The translations under genes were made by a program, and so were the position numbers. 64,000 nt of DNA from assembly GCA_031310005.1 (NCBI GenBank), contig CM062379.1, positions 1,550,001 to 1,614,000 on the forward strand, in the 5' to 3' direction. The notes beneath the pieces are model-generated. The model saw nothing but the letters and a program-made list of their open reading frames with translations. It did no database searches and was not told the DNA's origin. The stretch's first letter is position 1. Each line of letters starts with the position of its first letter. Shown piece after piece: positions 25,557-36,197 of this stretch. This DNA comes from Dactylellina haptotyla. Its lineage: Eukaryota; Ascomycota; Orbiliomycetes; Orbiliales; Orbiliaceae.

Positions 25557-25745
25557 CCATACAAATATTATATGGCGGGCGTCTGGAGGGAAAGATTGTA
25601 TGGAGGAGTGCTTACTTCTGGGTTTGTATGGGCGAATTTGTATGGGAGGGAGGTTTGTATGGGGGAAACAGGAAGAGAGGGAGAAATGGGAGGGAGAGCC
25701 TTTGTTAGCAGTGGGAAGGGCCTTCCCTCTTACATTTTGTATGGG
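25557..25745 (-). promoter_or_regulatory. array of CCCATACAAA motifs upstream of NHP6
   Basis: The plus strand carries TTTGTATGGG exactly at 25623-25632, 25637-25646, 25654-25663 and 25736-25745. There is a near copy (ATTGTATGGA) at 25595-25604 and an inverted copy (CCATACAAA) at 25557-25565. Read toward NHP6 the motif is CCCATACAAA. The array sits about 530-720 bp before the NHP6 start codon. Repetition of one 10-mer within 190 bp suggests a clustered transcription-factor site, though local duplication is an alternative. I cannot name the factor. Confidence 0.5.
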
Positions 25746-25937
25746 CGAATGGATCACTGAGGGGCAATCAGCCGAAAAAGCAAACACCCACCAGAAAAAA
25801 ATAAAGCGAGAAATATTACGCCTGTTTTTTGTTTGGGCGGGCAGCAACCGTACCAAAACAGTGTGTGTGGGCTCAGCGCACCCAATCCAAGCTGCCCTCC
25901 ATATTGCTGAGTGCTGGGCCACCTAACGGACATGGAC

Positions 25938-25993
25938 TCACACACGCACACACACACGGCTGGGTTCGCTGATTGATTGATTGATTGATTGAC
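25938..25993. repeat. CA-rich run followed by GATT tetranucleotide microsatellite
   Basis: A CA/CG dinucleotide run (about 25938-25957) is followed after a short spacer by six tandem GATT units (about 25970-25993). This is an ordinary fungal microsatellite pair in intergenic DNA. Confidence 0.8.
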
Positions 25994-27628
25994 AGTAATG
26001 TATGTCTGTCTGTATGTACCCTCCTCTGCAATGTGCGCTAGGATCCTGACGATGGCCCACGCAACAACCGTAATTGCTCTCCCTCCTCGGCGTATCCTCT
26101 ACTCCTTCTGTCATACGCCGCTCCTCTCATACCAAAGTACCTGTACTCCCTTCCCCATCCGCTGGTCACAAAGCGCAAAACCCGGCCACCGTCCTGCTTG
26201 CCTACTTTCTGCCTCTCGCCCGCTGGCTTGCTGGCTGCATCCCAGCAGCACAGAAGCGTCTCCCTCCCACTGGTCCACTCTGCTGTTAATTTCCCTTCAT
26301 ACATCGGCTCCTTGTAACGCACCACCACCGCCTGCTCTCCTTCGTTCCCTCTCTCTACATTGTACCTTCGTGTATCAGTGCATTTCCTTTCCCTCTGCAT
26401 GAGAGTGAACCTTGTCCTTTTCTCCCGTATCAGCTGGAAACACACGCCGCAACACAACTCTTCGCTCCATACCGCGTTGAGCTCAAAATTGGAGAAAATC
26501 AGCAAAAAAAGAGCCGCTTCTCTCTTTCCCTTGCTCCATTTTGCAGCGCGAATATTGCATGCAAACACAGTGCTAGCAATAGAACATTGCTAACTAACAA
26601 GTACCCCCTACGGAGCAACCGGCCGTTGGGGGGGTGTACTTCATTGTGAAGCTATCCTTGAACCTGAACATTGCTTGTGATCAAAAAGTGTGGAGCCTGG
26701 GCTATCTGAGCTGAACGGAACAAACGCGAACACGAAATAATAATAAAAGAAAAAATACCAGAAGTAAAATAATCAGCATGAAAACCACCTATCCTGGGAG
26801 ACACACTAGAGCGAACTGCCTAGCAATTAAAAAAAAAAAAACACTGCCAGGCTAATTAAGACCAGGCGGCCAGAAACTGCCCGCCAAATCAACACCCTAC
26901 AAAATCCGCCTGCTCTCCCACCCCCCCAAAATTCCCTCAAGAAATGAAAGGGCTGGTTTTTGGCGTCGGGTCCTGCTCCTCCTGCTGGTTGGGTGGGAGG
27001 AATGCTGTGCACTGTGCAGGCTCGAGGCACCAGAAACAACACAATCCTGCGAGGAATCTCGGAGCTATGTTGGCCGCTTTCGCCCAAAGTCCGCTGCTCC
27101 AACCGCCGCCCACGTGACCGAGGCATCTGTAGCACAAACGGCTGTTCGATGCAAAATCGCTTCCCTTTTCGTCTTCGCTCGTCCGAATTCGCATGCGTGC
27201 CCGTGTTTGAGGGGAGAAAACCGGTAGACGCTGTAGAAGAAGAAGACCATCGACCATCGATGGTTTGACAGTAAAAATCGGTAACCAATGATACAAGGAG
27301 ATACATCGTACAAAGACCTGAATCCGTGAAATACACGCCCCTCTCTTCCCATGCATCATGCGCTGTCTGTCTGTCTGTCGTGCTGCTTTATCGATAGCAG
27401 CTCCCGTCGTTGATGCGTTGTTGAACGCGAGGTGTTTGCCCGTTTGCTGCCACGGCGGCGGCGTTGTGTTGCTGCAACACGATGCAATTTTGGTGTGTTT
27501 TCCGCCCGTCCTCGTCTGCAACTGCAGAAACCAAAACAAACCGCCGCCTGGTCTCGCGACGTGCAACAACATCAAAAATACTCGACGGACATTCCATCGA
27601 CAGAGCCTCCCCCCCAGCCCGCCTGCTA

Positions 27629-27670
27629 TCAGCATCACCAGCATCAACACCAGCATCACCAACATCACCA
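27629..27670. repeat. imperfect CATCAC/CAGCAT repeat in the 5' leader
   Basis: Tandem imperfect CATCA(C/G)CAG units occupy about 40 bp, roughly 265 bp before the ATG of the large membrane protein gene. In one plus frame they would encode alternating His and Gln within an open frame at 27432-27815, but that frame has no ATG. Confidence 0.65.
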
Positions 27671-27934
27671 CGCGGTCCCATTACCTTGCCAGCTGGAAGA
27701 CGTAGCGGAGGAGAAGGAGGTGCAGCAGCAGTTGAGACGTCCGCAAATTGCTGCCTACCAATGCCGCTCGAACCAGTGTCGCCCAGGAGACCGTTACATA
27801 TCGAATTATTCCTGAATTAGCATTTTTCTTCTTCCTTATATTGGCATCACCGTCAGCGTTATTGTTATTGCATCATTTCTTCCAGCATACCGGCGCTCTG
27901 AACCCGCCGGCTCGCCGCTGCTGCCATCCTCGAC

Positions 27935-30933
27935 ATGAGCAGCAGCAACCAGAATTACAATGCCCGTCGAGGTTTTGCGGCGGGCGACTCGTACCAACAA
28001 CCTCAGCATCAATACTCTTCCCAGCAGCAACAGGGAAACCTTCACTCCGGCCTACGACGGTCCCACCTCTACGGCAGCCGCGGAACAACATTCAACTTCA
28101 CCAACGACAGTGACAACCCTACTTCAAAACCAGTCGCGACTTATTCCCGTCTTGATGCTGCCAGGCCCGGCCATACGAATCTCACACGACCAAAGCCCAA
28201 CAATCAATCCCATAACGCCCTCCCCACAGCAGGTGAATACTTCTCCAAAGAACCTACTGCGTCTCTAGGCGGCGGTGTGCAATCCGGCTCCCCTTCCGCC
28301 CCGTGGACGCGCCCTGCCAATCGGTTCTCACGACTGCCCGCCAATTCATACGGTCTCCCACCCACTCCTGAAAGCGATGTTTCTGTATCACGTATAACCA
28401 CCCCGCCAAGACACCATCGTGACCACCAATTCAACGTGGAAATGATGCAGAGAATGACCCAGCATGCAAAGATATCCCCTCTCAACCAATATAGCAGTCT
28501 CAAGAAGCAACTGGCGGAGGACAACCTGGTCGTCGAGAATGGCAATGTCGATCGATTGGTTGCCCGGGCCGGCGAGAGGGTTTCCGGCACCAATGCCACC
28601 ACCACGACGTCGAGAGGGTACGAGGGGGCGACATCCGAGCCAATGGGCGCCAGACGGGTGGCATTCAGGTCATCGGAAGCGGTGGAGGGTGCGCGGGAGG
28701 CGTCTAGGCGACTCAACGGCGCATCTACCATTGACCGGCCGAACAGCATGTACGAGGCTGCCACGAAGCCCACAGAGCCCAATTCGACTTCGAACATGTA
28801 CGCTGAACTCAAGCGTACGTTGAGCGAGAGTTCAAGCGAGCGGCCGAAGAGGGCAATACGCCCGCCTAGCAACCAGCGACAGCTCCGTCCTTTGTCTCCA
28901 GTGCAGAGACGGCACGTTGAAGTTCGCCCCAGACGACCAACGGGGGGGTTGTTGAACAATTCGCATACACCATCACCCCAACAGAACGACTACTATCCGC
29001 AGGAAACTAGGCCGGTAACTACGAAGGAAGAACCGGCAAATACTGTTGACTGGTTGGCTGCGGCCAATGATATCGCGGAGGAATCATCCCAGAAACCGAG
29101 CGTGAGACGGCGGAATCGCACCCTCTCTTCGGGAACGCCAATTGGTAGTGCGGCTAGAGCGACGAGAAGATCAGAGGAGTTCGGTGGCGAGTTACGGCCG
29201 GATTCGACGGATATACGGGCGAGCCTACCTACCTCTCACACACTTGACAGTGCGAAACCTGTCCAAATGACATCGCGGCTCTCGCCGCCAGCTAAGCAAC
29301 AGTTGGGTCTTAGCAACACTTATATGAAGCACGAGCTGGTCGACTTTGTATCAGAGGACGACCTGACTGTAAATTTATCGCAGGAGAAAGGTGCAACTGG
29401 TGCAGGCTTCGGGGGTCCGAGATCGAGGATGGATACTGCCGCTAATAAGCGACCTGGGACCAGTAGTGGGAATAAATCTCAGGATATATCATTCCTTCAA
29501 AGCACGAAGCAAACTGATCCTGATGAGACATTGGATACGCTTAGACAGCTTAGTCGGCTGCTATCCGGGAACACACCAGCTAAGCAGGAAGGGCGCACCA
29601 TCATCGAACTAGCGGCCTCTAAAGCTGTTGAGGTGAAAAGAGCTGCCAGCGGTTCGAATACTCCCGAATCGCGAACGCCATATAAGCATCAAATTCGTCC
29701 TGTAGCTAGAAAGCTAATCCCTAGCGGCGACGAAGAGAACAAACCAAACTTTGAATTCAAGCCGTTGACTCCTGGGCAACCTGGTGCTTCAACTGTAGCT
29801 CGAATACCGAGCAGCATCTCTAAGAGCCAGAGTGGGCTGCGGAGCGTGTCTTCCACAAAACCGCGTTTATCAACCGCGACACCCCGAGCCAAAAAGTTAA
29901 GGACTAAACAACCCACTGAATCCAAAACACCAACCTCGAAAACAATCCAATTCGAAGACGGCTACGAAACCGATGATTCGCTAGACCGCCTTCTCACTCA
30001 CGATACCGACTACGCCTCGTTGCTGAAGCCTGCCACGTATGAAGACGAGTCTTTCCTGCAGGGAACCGTCCAAGTTGCTAGCCAATCATCCAAACCAACC
30101 GATCTCGAAGCCCTCGCGCTCCGCACTAGGGTTTTGAACAATCTCCAAACCGTCCAATTGGACATTCGAGAGACTAGAAAGGGACTAGAAAGTATCGAAC
30201 GAAAGTTCGGAATCTTAGAAGACGAGAGCATGTTTGTAAACACCTCGCAAGTATCGAAACCTACACCGGCGGAACCAATCACCACGGCGACGCCAAGACA
30301 GGTTGTGATTTTACCTCGGAGAAAGCAACGAGCAGCTGGTAAAGGTCTCTTCCGGCTACCCTGGACTTTCAAGGACTACTTTTGCGCCTTCTTATTCATC
30401 GTGCTCGGTCTTGTTGCGATTGAGTACAAGCTATGGTATGTTTCACAAATCAGCCACCCTTGTCTCTGAGCCTAGACCCCTTGCTAAAGTACTATTTTCT
30501 TTTTCTTTTTTTTAGGTCCGACACGATCATCCCGCAATATTCGAAAGTGTCTTCCGACGAATGGTTCGCCAATCACCCTGTTGGAGAGTACAAGCCGGGG
30601 GCTACCCTCCGGGCGATGCATCAGATGCTCGTCTGGCTGGGTAACCTTGCTTTGCTGGGTCTCGAACACGTACTTACGTTGCTGATGTGGGTTCTTTCAG
30701 GGATCCAGTGGCTCGAAGTTAGGGTTATGGATGCGGTCTCCCCACCGCCAGAATTGAATTTCGTGGAGACAGTGGTTCCCACCGTGCTTTCCGCGCCGGC
30801 GGAGACGGTGACAACCGAGTTGATTATGGAGATTGTGGAGACCGCCACGACGCAGTTTATGGATGTTTTTGAGGCTGCTACAACGCAGGCTCAAGTGCTC
30901 ATGGAGACTGTGGAGACCATTTTACCGCTCTAG
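27935..30933 (+). CDS. uncharacterised 972-aa protein with disordered basic region and C-terminal membrane segments
   Basis: Two exons, 27935-30435 and 30516-30933, are joined across an 80-bp phase-2 intron (GTATGT donor, T-rich tract, TAG). I do not recognise the family. Residues 1 to about 800 are low-complexity, rich in Ser, Thr, Pro, Arg, Asn and Gln, with many S/T-P and R-x-x-S sites. A short helical segment near 770-790 (TRVLNNLQTVQLDIRETRKG) may form a coiled coil. A transmembrane helix follows at about 816-834 (FCAFLFIVLGLVAIEYKLW); the intron splits its last Trp codon. A second hydrophobic stretch lies at about 867-895, then a repetitive ETVETATTQ-like region. A long disordered basic domain before a late membrane helix suits a nuclear-envelope or ER protein with a large cytosolic or nuclear part, which is inference. 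The frame continues open after the TAG at 30931-30933. Confidence 0.8.
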
Positions 30934-31332
30934 AGGAGGGGTGTCAATGGTTTGGCGGTGGCTGCTACTCCCACCGTTGCGCAACGTCTCGGGTGTCCTG
31001 ATTGGAGACCGCCATCGCGCCGTGCTAGAGAGTTTTTGGGGCTGATACGCAGCGGTCCCAGTTCGAAGTATTATGTCGGAGGTACGAAGACGACTTTGTA
31101 TGGTTCTTGTTTCGGCGAGGATGATACTGTTATAACATTTGCGTTTGCAGGATTAGATCCGCAGACTGACGATTGGGTGATGAAGACCTGCATTTATGGG
31201 TTTTCTGCTACGCCCGATGGAGAGCAGGTGGAGACGCCTGAGCGAGTTGATTGTTACGATACGCTGTATCGGTCTGAGATGGTGTTTTTGGCGGCATTGG
31301 TGACCAAAGAGGGGCAGGAGTGTCGGCGGTAG
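30934..31332 (+). other. in-frame open continuation after the TAG stop, 132 codons
   Basis: Directly after the TAG that ends the 972-aa protein, the same frame stays open to TAG at 31330-31332. The translation looks protein-like rather than random: GPSSKYYVGGTKTTLYGSCF, then TVITFAFAGLDPQTDDW and KTCIYGFSATPDGEQVETPE. It has no ATG near its beginning. It could be read by stop-codon readthrough, belong to an ancestral longer protein cut short by one base change, or be joined by an unrecognised intron. No convincing donor lies just upstream of the TAG. Confidence 0.5.
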
Positions 31333-34099
31333 TGCATGTTGTAGTATAAGTTTCTGATTCTTTTTTCCCCTCGTGTATGAGCATTTCTAGCGGCGTTTGG
31401 TCGTGTTTTTTGTTCGACATTATTGTTTGGCAGCAGCATGGTGGATTGTGAATACTCATTGATACCTCTTTTTTCTCTACTTGTTTGATATATCTTTTTG
31501 CGCGGTTTTCTATCTCTCGAAGGTCATGCGTGGCGTTCTTGTTACTTTGTGAGTGTTCTTGAACCTTTTTTTGGTTCCTTGTGTATATTCATCATCGACT
31601 GTCCGAAGTAGACATATATGCGTATATGTCGGAGAATTTATATTGCCAAGATTCGTTTCCTGGACATTTCAAAGGGAACAGCTCTTCAGCGATCATCACA
31701 GTTGCACAGTAAATATCACTTTACGCGAGAATGAGAGCTCTGGAGAGATGCCATCACGCGCACCGGCGTGGAAACCGAATTCGCGAACAACGGTATCAAC
31801 CCGCTCAGCCTAGGCGCACGCTCGGAAACGGAGATTTGTGTCGCTGATGCGACCTTTGAGCGAGCTGTTGAAGCTGCGCCGGCTAGGAAGTGTCTCAGCC
31901 AGAAGGGAACACCTTGCGCAGAAAATTATGCTAACTACCTGGTTATAGTTTATGCGATCTATATTACCACTCACGAGAGGAATGAAAAGAAATACAAAGC
32001 GCAGCTCTCGATTAGTCTGTATTACCTGATTTGGAAATCTTCCAATCAGGGAGATCATGCAGGGTATTCTCATTCTGGAAGTCGCACAGTTGCTCTCTAT
32101 GTCATGGCCTGCAAATATATAAATATAAAAAATAGAAAATAAAAGAAAGTGGTGGCCAGGGACACATGCACAGACGGCTCGTTTGGGGGTGGTCAAGTGG
32201 TCTGCGTGTGCCTCAATATTGGTATGTTTTTCTGTGTTTGTGTGCCCTGTTGGTTTACAAATCGAACGAATGATCCATATGGTCAGGTCAGGCTGGCGAG
32301 AACCGGGCAAGGATAGGGAATGGATTGCTAGCTTCTTGGGGGAGCGATGAAAGAGAGAGGGTCTTTTGAACAGCCCATCCCGATGTTCATGCGATACCAG
32401 CTGTTCCTGGTTGGCGCAACCCCACAAGCAGTAGTACCAGCCCTCTCCATCGAGGGGGTTTTTTTTTGGGAGGATGGGGAAGAACCTAGTTCACCGGCAG
32501 TCTATTGGAAACCGAGGAGGATATTTACTATATTTCAAGGATTTAAAGGTTCTGTGAACACATATTTCCCAGATATTCCCGGAGATCCTTTAATCTCCGA
32601 GGCATGAGCGAGGAGCGAATGGATGGAGGTAGAAAGGATGAGCCGAATTGATCCCGCGGCATGCCGATTTTTTTTCCTCTTGCGAAGAGGGATTTTCCGT
32701 CACTGTGCATGCCGAAAGGGCAAAGGCAGGCAGACGGACAATGATTTTTGGCAGAATCGGGAAGTGCGGAACACTGCAGTGCCGGAACTGAGAATTCGCC
32801 CCGAAAAATCCCTTTTTGGAAAAGTGAGAGGAAAAAATTTTCGGGGATACGGGGCTGGGGGGAATTTTCGCCCTCTCGTTTGTATTTTTTGTGTTTTTAG
32901 AAGGTGCGAGAGCGATAGCACGTAAGATACCGGTGACCCGTAACGGATTTTTGAACCAGCCAAGACAGTACCGTCTATCTATCTGACGGGAAATTGAGCG
33001 ACTAGCCGAGCTAAGGAAGAAATTTTTTTGATTTTTTTTTTACTTGAGAATATGTTACTTTAGCTTGTGGTTAGTACGCGGGCTGGGGAGGAGGCTAGCG
33101 TTCACGAGGACCCGGACCAACCACCTGTGGGAGAGGGTTTCGAGCTAGCAGGCTCAAGCTCCGAAGCTCGATGTATGCAAACAGCTAGCTCGCTGGCGCA
33201 CGATGATGGTCAGTCCTTTCGTCTTGTTTTGTCTTGTGTTTAATTGTGGTGACCATCACACCATCCACGATCAAGGGAAGAAAGAGGTGGTGGTGGGGAT
33301 GCAGATGATATTGGCATCGATTACCCTGACGGGACCCCTCGCATGAACCACCAAGCACCAGCAACCCGCTGCCCTCATCCTGCAAGATTAGGTGGTGGTG
33401 GTGTAGATGTACGTGATCTATTTGTGGGTGAGGGGAAGTGGGAGCTGGCCTGCTCCCCTCATCCGAGCTCGAGGTTCTGAGTATCGGCGCATGTAAAGTA
33501 CCGCTTTGAGATGTATGTTCATGTACAGTCGCGTAGGTGACCCGCTTCCCGCTGTCTTGTCTCTGCTGGAGGGTGTCGTTGTGGCAGAGAAAGAACTTTT
33601 CCTCTCGTTCATTTAAATTTTTTCACATCACCTCAAACAAGATTGGCTGCCTTTGCGACACCACCGCCGCCTCTTATTAAAACAATACGCTCGCCGCTCC
33701 CTATTTCCTGCCCGTTTGTTCCAACCTCCCTCCGCCACCGTCTTCCGACATATCCTATCTGCGCCTTCATCGTCCGTCCGTCAAAAGCCCCCCGCCAAAT
33801 CGGTTTTCGTTGTCGTGTTTCTGTCGCCGGTCGATTACCCGCCAATCCTCAACACCGCCAACACCGCCAACACCGCCAACACCATCGACGTAATCTTCCT
33901 CCTTCTCCTTTCCTTCCTTTCAACCGCAACAACAAACACACTCTTCCCATAGCCGAGACAACAGCACCACCCGCTCGAAGACCCTTCCCGATCCCGACGA
34001 CAACCCTTTCTATCTCCATGATATCTCTCGGATGAGCGCCTTTACCATTTCTTAAACGCCTCCCCCCCTTCCCCCCTCCTCCCTCCCTCCTAAACGACA
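31333..34099. other. intergenic region and MDM34 promoter/leader
   Basis: About 2.8 kb lies between two plus-strand genes. The left part should hold the 3' end of the upstream transcript. From about 33640 the plus strand becomes strongly pyrimidine-rich up to the MDM34 start, typical of a fungal promoter and leader. Short frames such as 32347-32607 (+, 86 codons) have no recognised domain. Confidence 0.5.
33850..33883. repeat. 9-bp minisatellite CAACACCGC in the MDM34 leader
   Basis: Three exact tandem copies of CAACACCGC and a partial fourth lie about 220-250 bp before the MDM34 ATG. A nine-base unit preserves frame and suggests recent slippage. It probably lies in the 5' untranslated region. 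Confidence 0.8.
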
Positions 34100-36197
34100 A
34101 TGGCGTTCAACTTCAACTGGAGCCCGTTGACGGCGGACCCTGAGTTCTACTCGCGGGCCAGGGACCTCCTCACCGCCGCCTTGAACAAGTCTCCAAAGCC
34201 ACCGATCATTGTTGCCGACATCCTCGTCACCGAGCTGAACCTGGGCACCACCCCTCCGGACCTCGAAATCCTGGAGATTGGTGATTTGGCCGACGATCGA
34301 TTCCGCGGTATCTTCAAGATGGAGTACTCTGGTGATGCCTTTCTGACGTTACAGACAAAAGTTCAGGTGGGTACATTGTTTTTCATCTTTTTTGGTTCCG
34401 GTTTTTATTTCTGTCCCTCATGACGAAAAGATTTATCATATACCGTCTATTACATCCATGTGATTGCGGTTCGGAGAGTTCGTGGGGGTGACCATTACCA
34501 TATTTGAAAGAAAAGACGAAATGCTAATCGAAACGGGCCGGATGACGTTTGTAGGCAAATCCACTAAATACCTATCTGTCGACGGCGCCTTCGTTCACTA
34601 GTCCGCAACCTCTCGCTGCATCGTGAGCTACCCTATCCCGCATTTGGATTATCCTCCAGAAAGGAAATATCTCCGTCCTAACCAAAAATTCGATTCATTG
34701 ACACGTAGATCTCCTCTCACCATACCCCTCCAAATCACCCTATCCGACTTTCGTCTATCCGGCTTTGTGATCCTCGTGTTCTCGAAAGCGAAAGGCGTAA
34801 CTCTGGTCTTCCGAAATGATCCCCTCGAATCCCTCGTTGTCAGCAGCACGTTCGACTCGATTCCGTTCATCAAGGATTATCTGCAAAAGGAAATCGAAAA
34901 GCAGCTCCGAAATCTGTTCCAGGAGGAGCTACCCGCGATTATTCACCGATTGTCATTAAGGTGGTGGGGGCAGGATTACGATGCCGCGTCCGGAAATATG
35001 ATTCCACAGAATCCGACATTCAACAGCGGGCCGTCGTTATCTGCGAAATCATCATTCGAGAACTTGAACGAACAGTCGGAAACCGGCGCCGGAGCAACAC
35101 AGGGCTTCTCCTTTAATAACGACTTGGAATCCGATACATTGTCGTCGAAGAGCTTGTTGAGATTAGCGACTTTGACGGATTCTCAGAGGACGCTCAGTTT
35201 ATTCACGCCTTCAATCAGAGATGCGATATACAGAGCTTGGGCGACTACAGGCGAACGAAGCGATCCCACATCTACACCTTCCTCTAGCAACGGTATGCAC
35301 TCGAGTACGGTATTCTCGCCGGAGTCAAATGGCGGTGCACGACCAGGACTGGTGGCTATGGCTTCATCTCTCTCGTTATCAGGCAGCCCAGGCGGACTTG
35401 GCCCCAATGGAAGACCCGTTACACGATCTAGCGCTCTGGGTAAGAAGAAAAAGACCCGCGTCGTCAATCTCAGACGAAAGAAGGATGTCCCAACCTCCGA
35501 TGGAGACACAAGCTCCGTCACAGGTACCGAGTCCGTCACATCATCTATGGAGGTTGGATACGAAGAAAAGGATCACATCGAGGCGAGCGAGGCGGGTGCC
35601 AACACGGCGAACGTTAACATTCCAGAAATCAACATTCCTCCCTTGAACGACAGGCGGGGGGAGTACGTAGATGTGTCCCCGCTACGGTCACCTACTGGAC
35701 GGGAGGGTTTCTTGGCAAACCGGCCAGGTCACCATGCAGGTTCCGATACCAAGATCATCCCTACTCTACCCTCCACACCGCCTCCGCAACAACCACAACA
35801 GCAGCAGCTCCAGCCGCAACAGCAGCAGCAACACAACCTTCCCTACCCGTTGGAAAAGTCGTCGTCGGATTACGGCAGGGAAAACTCGGCGCCCATGTCG
35901 CTCTTTTCCGGTCACTACTCGCCGCCACCGCATCACCACCAGCCACACCCATTCTCTCCGGGACACCACAGCTCCCCATCCTCTGTTTCGACTGATAGCA
36001 GTCCGTTCTTGGATTCTAGAGGCAGAACTGCTTCATCTAGCTCTATTGCTGAAAAGGCATGGATGATGAAGATGGCCGGGGAGATGGCTAGACGGTGGGG
36101 CGAGGAACGGCTCCGAAGAGAAAAAGCGGAGGAACTCTTGGAGCAGCGACGGCGAGATGGGAGTTCACCGCCACCGGCTTATCAACCGAAGGAGTAA
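34100..36197 (+). CDS. MDM34: ERMES subunit Mdm34 (mitochondrial distribution and morphology protein 34)
   Basis: Three exons (34100-34366, 34555-34622, 34709-36197) encode 607 aa. The N-terminus [13 protein letters not shown], then [20 protein letters not shown] and [18 protein letters not shown], matches the SMP lipid-transfer domain of fungal Mdm34. The domain ends near [15 protein letters not shown] (about residue 205). Mdm34 sits in the outer mitochondrial membrane and, with Mmm1, Mdm12 and Mdm10, tethers mitochondria to the ER and passes phospholipids between them. The second half is disordered, with a basic [14 protein letters not shown] patch, a Gln-rich run near 467-490, a His/Pro-rich run after it and a charged helix near the C-terminus. 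Introns are 188 bp (phase 0) and 86 bp (phase 2); exon 2 is only 68 bp and encodes the conserved NPLNTYL...[10 protein letters not shown] segment. Confidence 0.95.

Larger units (their letters stand above)
25746..27934. other. intergenic region between divergent genes
   Basis: This divergent gap holds the promoter and leader of the 972-aa membrane protein gene and, at its left end, distal upstream sequence of NHP6. It includes simple repeats at 25938-25993 and 27629-27670. Large frames on the minus strand (about 26038-26568 and 26937-27671) are compositional by-products of pyrimidine-rich and CAT-repeat DNA and are not supported as genes. Confidence 0.5.

Noticed and set aside
26038-26568. 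176-codon minus-strand frame
   Set aside because: Lies in pyrimidine-rich promoter-like DNA; no recognised domain and biased composition.
26937-27671. 244-codon minus-strand frame opening with Met/Leu/Val repeats
   Set aside because: It is the complement of the CATCAC-type leader repeat and pyrimidine-rich DNA; the apparent membrane helix is a repeat artefact.
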